From NCBI GenBank assembly GCA_964494985.1, contig CAZBUB010000002.1, positions 69,436 to 133,435 on the forward strand: a stretch of 64,000 nucleotides of DNA, written 5' to 3'. Source of the DNA: CAZBUB01 sp964494985. GTDB taxonomy: Bacteria; Desulfobacterota; Desulfovibrionia; Desulfovibrionales; Desulfothermaceae. Position 1 is the first letter of the stretch. Each line of letters begins with the position of its first letter. The position numbers and the translations under genes were made by a program. Below, piece by piece: positions 8,756-16,454 of the stretch. The notes beneath the pieces are model-generated. The model worked only from the letters and a program-made list of their open reading frames with translations. It was not told the origin of the DNA and did not search any database.

Positions 8756-9632
8756 ATGTGCTCTAATCAAAAGCATCCACTATTCGTAAGACTCCAGAAG
8801 CTCTCTCCAAAACTTACTGCCAAAGGCAGGATCTTGAATTCCTATATTCAAGAAAATCCCGGTCAGGTGGTATTCATGACTATCAAGGATCTGGCCAGGG
8901 CCACAGGTATGAGCGAAGCCACAGTATTTCGCTTTGTGCGCAGTCTGGGATATAGTGGATATAATGAATTCCTGCAGGAGCTAAGGAATGTTCTGGACAC
9001 CAGCACACCTGCCTTGGCCAGGCTAGATTTGGCTGCATCTGCCACAGATGCAGACACTTTGCTGCATGCCCTGGTTTCAGGGGGCATGCGCAATCTGCAG
9101 CACTTTTACAAGCATGTAGACATCCAGGCCCAGGAAGAAAATAGTGAGCAAAACTGGAGGACACTAAGGATGTATTCCTCATTGGCTCCAGGCTCTCCTA
9201 TATTCCTGTCTACTTCCTGGGCTGGTCCTTGGCCAAGATCCGCCGCGGCATCCATATCCTGAAAGGAAGTGACTCCACCAGCCTGGACTGGCTGGTGAAC
9301 GCCCAGCAGGGCAGCCTGATACTCATGATATCCACCACAAGTTCCCCCAACGAATTGATCCGCCTGGGAAAAATCGTCAAAGGCCTGGATCAGGAGCTGA
9401 TTGTTATTGCAGACAGCTCCCACTGCCCTTTGCTCTCCTTTGCTGACTTGTATCTGTCGCACCCTCTACAAATATCCCATTATTCGGAGATCTGACCATC
9501 CTGAACACTCCCATTCGCTACATCTGTCTGAAGCTGGCCAGAAGAAGCAAGCCTGAATTTACTGACTACCAGAACCAGCTGGAGCAGATCTATCTGGAAA
9601 ACGACATATTTTTTAATCTGCAGCAAAACTGA
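8756..9632 (+). pseudogene. RpiR-family transcriptional regulator, frameshifted
   Basis: The first ~135 codons encode a good RpiR-type HTH domain: LSPKLTAKGRILNSYI, then MSEATVFRFVRSLGYSGYNEF. Around 9165-9171 the frame is lost, and the following SIS (sugar-phosphate-binding) domain continues in another frame as FLIGSRLSYIPVYFLGWSLA and the segment at 9229-9480. A second shift near 9478 leads to FGDLTILNTPIRYICLKLA and a natural-looking C-terminus ending at 9632. Joined across the two shifts it gives a full-length regulator of about 290 residues. Two independent lesions argue against a single sequencing error. It probably once controlled the neighbouring methyltransferase-type genes. Confidence 0.8.
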
Positions 9633-9747
9633 TAACATCCGAAAGACATCTGGCCTGCAAAGATCTTATTTGCATTTGCTGGCAAATGAGGCTAGCTTTC
9701 CTTAGCAAACTAAGCTCCTTAACCAAAAACCATAATTTAGGAACGCC

Positions 9748-10428
9748 ATGACTGAAGAGCATAACAACACTCCACTCCAAATCCTGCTTTTACAGCAAAA
9801 AGGCAGGGGAGAGAGCAAGATCCAAGGCATCAGGGAACTCTATCCTAAGCGTTTCCAGATTAAGACCCTAGACCTAGAGCACCCCCTGCCCAGGGTCCTG
9901 GACGACACCTCTGATTATCTGCCTCACAAGATCCAGGCTGATCTGGTCCTGGACTATCTGCTGCATCCTGATCTGTCCCAGGACCTGGCTCAGAGCTGCG
10001 AGGAACAGGGCATTCCAGTCATTGCCTCAGGCAAGAAGTTGGTCCAAAACTGGGCCCTGACTCCTCCTGTATGCTGCGCGCTGCCTCCCAGCGCCAGCTG
10101 CGGGGAATACTGCCGCCTCTTCGGCTACCCCCGCTTCAGCCTCCAGCTCGAAGGCAACAGGATAGCCAAGCTCCAGGTCCTGCGCGGCGCACCCTGTGGC
10201 GCCACCTGGAAGGCTGCCGATGCCGTCCAGGGCCTTGAGGTACAGGAAGCCCTGCAGAAGATAGGTTTGCAGACCCAGTTCTTCTGCACCGCTGATCCGG
10301 CCAACTGGGACCCTATAGGCGGCAAGAGCCCGGTGCACCTGGCAGCGGATCTGCACCTCTCCGCCCTGAAACAGGCCCTAAAACTGGCACTCCAGCAAAA
10401 AAGGCGTGTCGAAGCAGGATTACAGTAG
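9748..10428 (+). CDS. DUF166-family protein
   Basis: An intact 226-residue protein. The central GNRIAKLQVLRGAPCGATW, with its conserved Cys, and the paired cysteines before it (PVCCALPPSASCGEYC) resemble DUF166, a family known mainly from methanogens and anaerobic bacteria and sometimes labelled thymidylate-synthase-like without proof. The cysteines suggest metal or cofactor binding, which is an inference. It lies between an RpiR pseudogene and small lipoprotein genes and is the only intact gene of the surrounding C1-type remnants. An AGGAACGCC precedes the ATG, a weak ribosome binding site. Expression and function are unknown. Confidence 0.65.
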   Translation: MTEEHNNTPLQILLLQQKGRGESKIQGIRELYPKRFQIKTLDLEHPLPRVLDDTSDYLPHKIQADLVLDYLLHPDLSQDLAQSCEEQGIPVIASGKKLVQNWALTPPVCCALPPSASCGEYCRLFGYPRFSLQLEGNRIAKLQVLRGAPCGATWKAADAVQGLEVQEALQKIGLQTQFFCTADPANWDPIGGKSPVHLAADLHLSALKQALKLALQQKRRVEAGLQ

Positions 10429-10479
10429 ACATGCTCTGCTGAATATTGATACTCTCCTGTTGAGAATTCTTCAGAGCTC

Positions 10480-10566
10480 TTTGTATGGAAAATAGTTGCC
10501 AGTTAACGGGTATCATGGCTCAGAATATGACCCGATAACTGAGAACCGACAACAGTTTTCCATGCT
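10480..10566. repeat. Short palindromic repeat, copy 1
   Basis: About 87 bases beginning with TTTGTATGGAAAA and ending with CAACAGTTTTCCATG. The two ends are imperfect inverted repeats (12 of 14 bases in the ATGGAAAA-GTTG arm). The interior holds degenerate GTTA/ATAAC units. It matches copy 2 at 12218-12311 in the left arm and in the TGACCC-ATAAC core. It lies between the DUF166 gene and the first lipoprotein gene. Confidence 0.65.
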
Positions 10567-10616
10567 TGGTAGGGTTTTCATTAGACATGAAACTTACTGG
10601 AGCAAAAGGGGACATT

Positions 10617-11087
10617 ATGAGTCACGTCTTCGACTTTCGGCTCCTTATTTTCCTACTGCTTGGTATTCTGGCTGCAGGCAGCCTGAGCTGCAGCCACCAG
10701 AGCAGCAAGGCCCAGCAGGGCAGCGTATTCGGCGGCCTGGCCGGGGGCCTTTTGGGCAGCCAGCTGGGTCCAGAGGACAGACGCAGGGAAAACGCCCTGA
10801 TAGGCGCTGGTCTTGGATTTATGGCCGGCTATGTCATCGGCAACGAGATGGATAAGTTTGACCAGAGACAGCTGCAGCAGACCCTGGAATACCAGCCCTC
10901 AGGCCGAAGCAGCTCCTGGGTCAATCCGGATACCGGGCACAAATTCCAGGCCACCCCTGGCCCGGCCCGGGCAGGGGACAATCGTATCTACAGGGACATA
11001 GAGATCTCCGCAAACATAGATGGCAGACAGGAGACAGTACAGGCCCAGGCCTACCGGGAGCAGGGCCGCTGGGTCCTGGTACAGTGA
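10617..11087 (+). CDS. Glycine-zipper lipoprotein
   Basis: From the ATG at 10617 (AAAGGGG upstream) the protein has about 156 residues. It begins MSHVFDFRLL and has a lipoprotein signal with lipobox GSLSC. A Gly-rich pair of helices follows (GSVFGGLAGGLLGSQLG and ALIGAGLGFMAGYVIGNEMD), the glycine-zipper 2TM pattern of the 17-kDa surface-antigen family. The C-terminal half is a small soluble domain with WVNPDTGHKF. It is probably outer-membrane anchored and involved in envelope structure. It is the first of three consecutive lipoprotein genes with short gaps, likely one operon. Confidence 0.8.
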   Translation: MSHVFDFRLLIFLLLGILAAGSLSCSHQSSKAQQGSVFGGLAGGLLGSQLGPEDRRRENALIGAGLGFMAGYVIGNEMDKFDQRQLQQTLEYQPSGRSSSWVNPDTGHKFQATPGPARAGDNRIYRDIEISANIDGRQETVQAQAYREQGRWVLVQ

Positions 11088-11119
11088 ATGCATTCACAGC
11101 AAAAAAGGAGCTGCATATT

Positions 11120-11773
11120 ATGCGTAATAAGAGCATTGCCCTGATCTTGATCTTGGCCATATTTTGCGTCCCTATGCTTATATCCTGTGCTGGCAGCAGC
11201 AAACAGGAGCAGGGCGCCCAGGTGGGCACGGCCACTGGGGCCGGCATAGGAGCCATTCTGGGCCAGGCCATAGGCAGGGACACTGAGAGCACACTGATCG
11301 GTGCCGGGGCTGGAGCCATTGTGGGTGGGATAGCAGGCAATCAGGTGGGCAAATACATGGACCAGCAGGAACAGGAGCTCAGGCAGGCCATGGCCCAGCA
11401 GGAGCAGGCCAGCATTCGCAGGGATCAGGAGATCCTGCAGGCCACATTCAATTCCGAAGTCTTTTTTGATTTCGATTCCGCCAGCCTCAAGTCTGGAGGA
11501 CGTCGGGAGCTGGAAAGGGTGGCAGATGTTTTAAACAAATATCGAAAAACCACTATCCGCATCGAAGGCCATACTGACCAGTCAGGCCCTGAGGAGTACA
11601 ATCAAAAACTCTCCGAACGCAGGGCAGAAGAAGTCAAGAAGTCTCTGATCCAGATGGGGGTCATTGAGGAACGTATCCAGGCTGAGGGCTACGGAGAATC
11701 CCAGCCCATTTCTTCTGATCCCAGTCAGAACAGACGGGTAGAAATCTTTATAGAACCTATCACCAGAGGCTAG
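11120..11773 (+). CDS. OmpA-family lipoprotein with glycine zipper
   Basis: Start at 11120 (AAGGAG upstream) gives 217 residues. The lipoprotein signal ends in lipobox MLISC. Next come a glycine-zipper segment (AGIGAILGQAIGRDTES and LIGAGAGAIVGGIAGNQVG), a Gln-rich linker and a C-terminal OmpA peptidoglycan-binding domain: VFFDFDSASL, the IEGHTDQSGPEEYNQKLSERRA core with the conserved Asp and Arg that bind diaminopimelate, and a final NRRVEIFI. It resembles YiaD-type proteins that tie the outer membrane to peptidoglycan. It shares the zipper with its upstream neighbour, suggesting related origin or partnership. Confidence 0.88.
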   Translation: MRNKSIALILILAIFCVPMLISCAGSSKQEQGAQVGTATGAGIGAILGQAIGRDTESTLIGAGAGAIVGGIAGNQVGKYMDQQEQELRQAMAQQEQASIRRDQEILQATFNSEVFFDFDSASLKSGGRRELERVADVLNKYRKTTIRIEGHTDQSGPEEYNQKLSERRAEEVKKSLIQMGVIEERIQAEGYGESQPISSDPSQNRRVEIFIEPITRG

Positions 11774-11782
11774 GCTTTGACC

Positions 11783-12193
11783 ATGCGCCTGCAAATACTG
11801 TCCTTTATTTTACTATCCTTCCTTTTACTGGTATCTTGCTCCCCTGCCCCAAAGCAGGAGAATTCTGAGGTTGAACAACTGCAGACAGAGCTGCAACAAA
11901 CCAGACAAAATCTGCAGGAATTACAGCAGGAAGTGCAGGCCCTGCGCCAGGAACAACAAAAAAATCTGCAAAACATTCGTGAAGATATGCAGCAGCTGGT
12001 CAAATATCTGCAGATTTCCTTGGACAACCTGGAGAAGTCTCCTGACCAGGAACAACCAGGAAGCTCAGATCCCAAGGAACAAATGGAAAAGAGCCTGCAA
12101 AAGTTCCTGGACCTGACTGATCAGCTCCTGGAGAAAATGAAGCAGGAGCTGCAAAAGGAGCTGGACCCTTCAAAGCAAAAGCAGCAGGAGTAA
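11783..12193 (+). CDS. Coiled-coil lipoprotein of unknown function
   Basis: About 136 residues from the ATG at 11783. A TTG two codons earlier is possible. The signal MRLQILSFIL ends in lipobox LLVSC. A long Gln/Glu/Leu heptad region follows (about residues 25-80), then a Pro-Gly-Ser linker and a second helical segment. This Lpp/LptE-like architecture suggests a periplasmic spacer anchored in a membrane. No enzyme domain is visible. It starts 10 bases after the OmpA-family gene and ends the three-gene lipoprotein set, just before a palindromic repeat. Confidence 0.75.
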   Translation: MRLQILSFILLSFLLLVSCSPAPKQENSEVEQLQTELQQTRQNLQELQQEVQALRQEQQKNLQNIREDMQQLVKYLQISLDNLEKSPDQEQPGSSDPKEQMEKSLQKFLDLTDQLLEKMKQELQKELDPSKQKQQE

Positions 12194-12217
12194 AATGAAG
12201 AGCTTAATCCCGGACTG

Positions 12218-12311
12218 TTTGTATGGAAAACAGTTGTCCGCTAACTGTTATCAAGACTTTGGATCTGACCCAATAACCGATTACTGATAACTGGTAACCA
12301 ACAACTTTTCC
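12218..12311. repeat. Short palindromic repeat, copy 2
   Basis: Begins TTTGTATGGAAAACAGTTG, like copy 1, and contains a TGACCCAATAACCGA core and several GATAACTGGTAACC-like units. It ends near AACTTTTCCC. The minus-strand reading of its right part supplies the last codons (KLLVTSYQ) of the FmdE-like pseudogene, so the element entered or abuts that gene's 3' end. Confidence 0.65.
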
Positions 12312-12782
12312 CTATTAGGCCTGCCCAAAAGCCTGGGTTTGATCTGTATCCTCTCCACCTTGCAAATCCCAGGCCCTGCCTTCTGGATCTCCTCAAACAG
12401 CTTTTGGGTATCCTGCGCCTGTTTGGGTTTGGTCTTCAGCAACCAAGCCTTGACCTCAGGCCAGTTTGTCAATTTGTTCTGATCCAGGGCCACCCTCACC
12501 CCCTGGCCGGTATACTTGTCCTACAGGCTAAGGGCGTACCTGCCCAGGCTGTAGACCTTCATCCAGCTGTTGCCCACACTGCACAGGCTCAGCAGCTGTA
12601 TAGCATCAGGCAGGCATTTGGGGGACTCCACCACAGCTTCAAACAACGTGCCCTCAGGCAGGAAGGTAGGACTTGGCCAGCTCCACCATATAGCCTCCGA
12701 TCAAGATGCCCGGGGCTTGAAATCCGTGGAACTCTGCTGCCAGATCCTTAAACTCCTGGAAAGTATACTTGCCGATGTCCAT
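12281..12782 (-). pseudogene. FmdE-like (formylmethanofuran dehydrogenase subunit E family) pseudogene
   Basis: The frame from the ATG at 12782 encodes FKDLAAEFHGFQAPGILIGG, close to the FHGHxCPG-type opening of the FmdE family. Near 12660 the frame shifts and continues as EAVVESPKCLPDAIQLLSLC and SVGNSWMKVYSLGRYALSL, matching the family's Cys-Asp-Ala-Ile-Gln core. A TAG at 12521-12523 interrupts it, after which the same frame runs on to 12281. The canonical His and Cys of the first motif are Phe and Ala here, so metal binding was already altered. FmdE-domain proteins occur in many non-methanogens with unclear roles. Confidence 0.7.
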
Positions 12783-12926
12783 ATCTCCCAACCCTTTACT
12801 CAGTTTCAGGTCCACAGGCAGATCCTCTCTGCTTTGTACATGGATAGAATCTGCAGCAAATAAATCCTATTGTTTTAATAGCCAAAAATCAAGAACACCC
12901 GCCTCCAATCCCTGCTGCTTTGCTCA

Positions 12927-12955
12927 TTGCACAACCACCAGGTATTGCCTATAAT
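12927..12955 (+). promoter_or_regulatory. Sigma-70-type promoter for the trehalose/glucan block
   Basis: TTGCAC (12927-12932), a 17-base spacer and TATAAT (12950-12955). Initiation is expected near 12962, giving a leader of about 105 bases before treS. The leader includes a small GC hairpin around CCGAACCTTCGG. Confidence 0.65.
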
Positions 12956-13067
12956 TAACCTTTTGATTTACGCATTCTTGGCAGCGAGTCTTTTGCGTCC
13001 TGTGGGCCGAACCTTCGGACCCTTTGATACTTACAACTTCCCTAAATAAATAGAGATAATTCTGCGT

Positions 13068-16000
13068 ATGGGCCCCAAACAGGTCCCACTGGTGGACGAC
13101 CCCCAGTGGTACAAAGACGCAGTGATTTACCAGGTCCACGTCAAGGGCTTCCAGGATCTGGACGAAAACGGCATCGGAGACTTCCAGGGTCTGCTGCAGA
13201 GGCTGGACTACCTGCAGGAGCTGGGAGTCACCGCGATCTGGCTTTTGCCCTTCTACCCTTCACCCTTGCGGGACGACGGGTACGACATCGCTGACTACTA
13301 CGACGTGCACCCGGACTACGGCAGCCTCAGAGACTTCCAGGAGTTTTTGAAGTCTGCCCACTACCGAGGCATCAGGGTCATCACCGAGCTGGTTTTGAAC
13401 CACACTTCTGACCAGCATCGCTGGTTCCAGCTCTCCAGAAGGGCCAGCCCGGGATCTCCCATGCGAGACTTCTATGTCTGGAGCGATACCGTGCACAGGT
13501 ACCAGGAAGCCAGAATCATCTTCAAGGACTTCGAGACCTCCAACTGGACATTTGATCAATTGGCTGGAGCCTATTACTGGCACCGCTTCTACTCCCACCA
13601 GCCAGATCTCAACTTCGACAACCCCAGGGTGCACAAGGCCCTGCTCAAGGTCATCGACTTCTGGCTGGGCATGGGAGTAGACGGGCTCAGGCTGGATGCT
13701 GTGCCCTACCTCTATGAGCGCGAGGGCACCAACTGCGAAAACCTGTCAGAGACCCACGAGTTTTTGCAAAAGCTGCGCAGGCATGTAGAGGAGCACTACC
13801 CCAACCGGCTGCTCCTGGCAGAGGCCAACCAGTGGCCAGAGGATGCGGCTGCCTATTTCGGGGACGGAGACGAATGCCACATGGCCTTTCATTTTCCTAT
13901 CATGCCCAGGTTGTACATGGCCCTGTGGATGGAGGACCGTTTCCCTATAGTGGACATCCTGGAACAAACCCCAGACATTCCGGAAAGCTGCCAGTGGGCC
14001 ATCTTCCTGCGCAACCATGACGAGCTGACCCTGGAGATGGTCACTGACGAGGAACGGGACTACATGTACCGAGTCTACGCCCGGGATCCCCGGGCCAGGA
14101 TCAACCTGGGCATCAGACGCAGGTTGGCTCCTTTGGTGAACAACAACCGCAGAAAGATTGAGCTGCTCAATTTTTTACTCTTTTCCCTGCCAGGGACTCC
14201 AATCATCTATTACGGGGACGAGATCGGCATGGGGGATAATTACTTCCTGGGGGACCGCAATGGGGTCCGCACGCCCATGCAGTGGAGCCCGGATCGCAAT
14301 GCAGGCTTTTCCAGAACCAATCCCCAGCATCTCTATCTGCCTGTAATCCTGGACCCGGAATACCATTTCGAGGTGGTTAATGTGGAAAACCAGGACAACA
14401 ACCTTTCCTCCCTTTTATGGTGGATGCGCAGGGTAGTGGCCATGCGCGGCAGGTTCCAGGCTTTTGGCAGGGGCAAGATCAGATTTCCGCTCCCGGACAA
14501 CCCCAAGGTCCTGGCCTTTTTCCGGGAATACCAGCAGGAAATCATCCTAGTGATCATCAACCTCTCCAGGTTCGCCCAGGTGGCCTCTTTGCAAATCTCA
14601 GAGTACTCTGGATACGTACCTGTGGAGGTCTTCAGTGGCAACAGATTCCCTGTGATCGGGGAAAACGAGTATGTCTTCACCCTGGGCAGCCACGACTGCT
14701 TCTGGTTTATGCTGCAGCAGGAAAGGCCAGGACAGGAGGAGCAGGAGGCCAGGCTGACCTGGCTGGAGTGTCAGGACAGCTGGGAGGATGTTCTGACCGG
14801 AACCTTAAGCCGCACATTAGAGAGGAATGTCCTGCCCAGGTTTCTCCAAAACAGACGCTGGTTCCGCTCCAAGGCCAGAGGCATCAGAAATGTCAGGATC
14901 AGCGAGGACATCCCCATGCAAAGGGCAGAAAAAACTCTGCATTTGGTCCTCCTGCAGGTCTACTTCAGAGAGGGCCCCAACGAGACCTACTTTCTGCCCT
15001 TGGGCTTTCTGGAGCAGGAAAAGGCCCAGAACCTGGAGAACGAGCAGCCTGAGTTCGTGCTGGCCAGAATCTCTGGTATCCCTGAGCAGGGCCTCTTGGT
15101 GGATGCCTGCTGTTTGCGGGACTTCAGGCAGGGCCTGATCCAGGCCATCGCCCGGAATCTGGAGCTGCCCGGACAAAACGGCAGACTGCGGGCCAGTCAT
15201 GGCAGACACTTATCCGCACAGGCCCAGGCAGAGAATATGGAATCCAAAGTCTTGCGCGGAGAGCAGAGCAACACCTCTTTGATCTATGGCCAGGACCACT
15301 TCCTAAAGCTCTACCGCAAGCTGGAGGAGGGCCAAAATCCGGACACCGAGCTGACCATCCAGCTCACGGAAAAGAGCGATTTTGCCTATGCCCCTGCCTT
15401 TGCAGGCCAGCTGGAGTATCTGCTAAAGGGCCAGCAACCCATGTCTGTAGGCCTTTTGCTGAGCTATGTGCCCAATCAGGGAGATGCCTGGTCCTTTGTC
15501 CTGGACCATCTGGATCAGTTCCTGGACCAGGTCCAGGTCACCAGGGAAGATGCCTCAAAGGTCAAACTGCCAGCCAATTTCTACAAGGTGCACCCAGACA
15601 GCATACCCCAGGAACTCTTGCAGCACATGGGAGGCTACTTCCCGCAAATGATTTCCCATCTGGGCGAGATTACTGCCAACATGCACCTGGATCTGGGGCA
15701 CAGCCAGGATCCGAACTTTGCCCCGGAATCCTTCTCCAGGCTTTACCAGCGATCCTTGTACCAATCCTTGCGCAGCCTGACCAGAAGAACCCTGCACAGC
15801 CTAGCCCAGGCCAGGAAGAAGCTGCCCCAGGAGTTGCAGCAGCAGGCAGATATGCTGCTGCAAAAAGAACAGACCATACTCCAGGCCTTCTTTAAAATCA
15901 CCAGCCAGAGGATTACCTCCCAGAAAATCCGGGTCCATGGGGACTATCACCTGGGACAAGTGCTGTACACTGGCAGCAGTTTCTGTATAGTGGACTTTGA

Positions 16001-16388
16001 GGGTGAGCCGGCCAGGTCCCTGGGAGAAAGGCGCCTGAAGCGCTCCTGCCTCAAGGATGTGGCTGGCATGATCCGCTCCTTCCACTATGCTGCACACAGC
16101 GCCCTGGCCAAGCAGTTCACTGTCCGGCCCTCTGACCAGGAATTCCTTTCCCCCTGGATAGAATCCTGGTATCTATACGTCAGCGGTATTTTCCTGCACA
16201 GCTACCTCTTGGCCATGCAGGGCTCAGGCCTGATCCCTGAGGACAGACAAGAGCTGATCCTGCTCCTGGACACCTTTCTCCTGGAAAAGGCAGTATATGA
16301 GCTAGGCTATGAGCTGAACCACCGGCCCAGCTGGCTGGGCATCCCCCTGGCAGGCATAAAAAGCATTCTGGCCAGGCAGGGCATATAA
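13068..16388 (+). CDS. treS: Trehalose synthase / maltokinase fusion (TreS-Mak)
   Basis: 1106 residues. The N-terminal GH13 half (about 1-550) is maltose alpha-D-glucosyltransferase, which interconverts maltose and trehalose. It starts at DPQWYKDAVIYQVHVKGF and carries the catalytic triad D210 (DGLRLDAVPY), E252 (LAEANQWPED) and D318 (FLRNHDE). The C-terminal half is an aminoglycoside-kinase-fold maltokinase (Pep2/Mak), shown by HGDYHLGQVL and VDFEGEP near the end, which phosphorylates maltose to maltose-1-phosphate. Fused TreS-Mak is common and normally feeds GlgE. No glgE is in this window, so the fate of maltose-1-phosphate is unknown here. The ribosome binding site is weak. First gene of the block. 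Confidence 0.95.
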   Translation: MGPKQVPLVDDPQWYKDAVIYQVHVKGFQDLDENGIGDFQGLLQRLDYLQELGVTAIWLLPFYPSPLRDDGYDIADYYDVHPDYGSLRDFQEFLKSAHYRGIRVITELVLNHTSDQHRWFQLSRRASPGSPMRDFYVWSDTVHRYQEARIIFKDFETSNWTFDQLAGAYYWHRFYSHQPDLNFDNPRVHKALLKVIDFWLGMGVDGLRLDAVPYLYEREGTNCENLSETHEFLQKLRRHVEEHYPNRLLLAEANQWPEDAAAYFGDGDECHMAFHFPIMPRLYMALWMEDRFPIVDILEQTPDIPESCQWAIFLRNHDELTLEMVTDEERDYMYRVYARDPRARINLGIRRRLAPLVNNNRRKIELLNFLLFSLPGTPIIYYGDEIGMGDNYFLGDRNGVRTPMQWSPDRNAGFSRTNPQHLYLPVILDPEYHFEVVNVENQDNNLSSLLWWMRRVVAMRGRFQAFGRGKIRFPLPDNPKVLAFFREYQQEIILVIINLSRFAQVASLQISEYSGYVPVEVFSGNRFPVIGENEYVFTLGSHDCFWFMLQQERPGQEEQEARLTWLECQDSWEDVLTGTLSRTLERNVLPRFLQNRRWFRSKARGIRNVRISEDIPMQRAEKTLHLVLLQVYFREGPNETYFLPLGFLEQEKAQNLENEQPEFVLARISGIPEQGLLVDACCLRDFRQGLIQAIARNLELPGQNGRLRASHGRHLSAQAQAENMESKVLRGEQSNTSLIYGQDHFLKLYRKLEEGQNPDTELTIQLTEKSDFAYAPAFAGQLEYLLKGQQPMSVGLLLSYVPNQGDAWSFVLDHLDQFLDQVQVTREDASKVKLPANFYKVHPDSIPQELLQHMGGYFPQMISHLGEITANMHLDLGHSQDPNFAPESFSRLYQRSLYQSLRSLTRRTLHSLAQARKKLPQELQQQADMLLQKEQTILQAFFKITSQRITSQKIRVHGDYHLGQVLYTGSSFCIVDFEGEPARSLGERRLKRSCLKDVAGMIRSFHYAAHSALAKQFTVRPSDQEFLSPWIESWYLYVSGIFLHSYLLAMQGSGLIPEDRQELILLLDTFLLEKAVYELGYELNHRPSWLGIPLAGIKSILARQGI

Positions 16389-16454
16389 GAACCCTGCGAA
16401 CCGCCTGTCTTGGCTGGCTTTAAGCCTGGAACCTTTAATCCAAGGACATGACTT

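Noticed and set aside
12956..13067. Possible riboswitch in the treS leader
   Set aside because: Only a short GC hairpin is visible; no conserved riboswitch core could be recognised.
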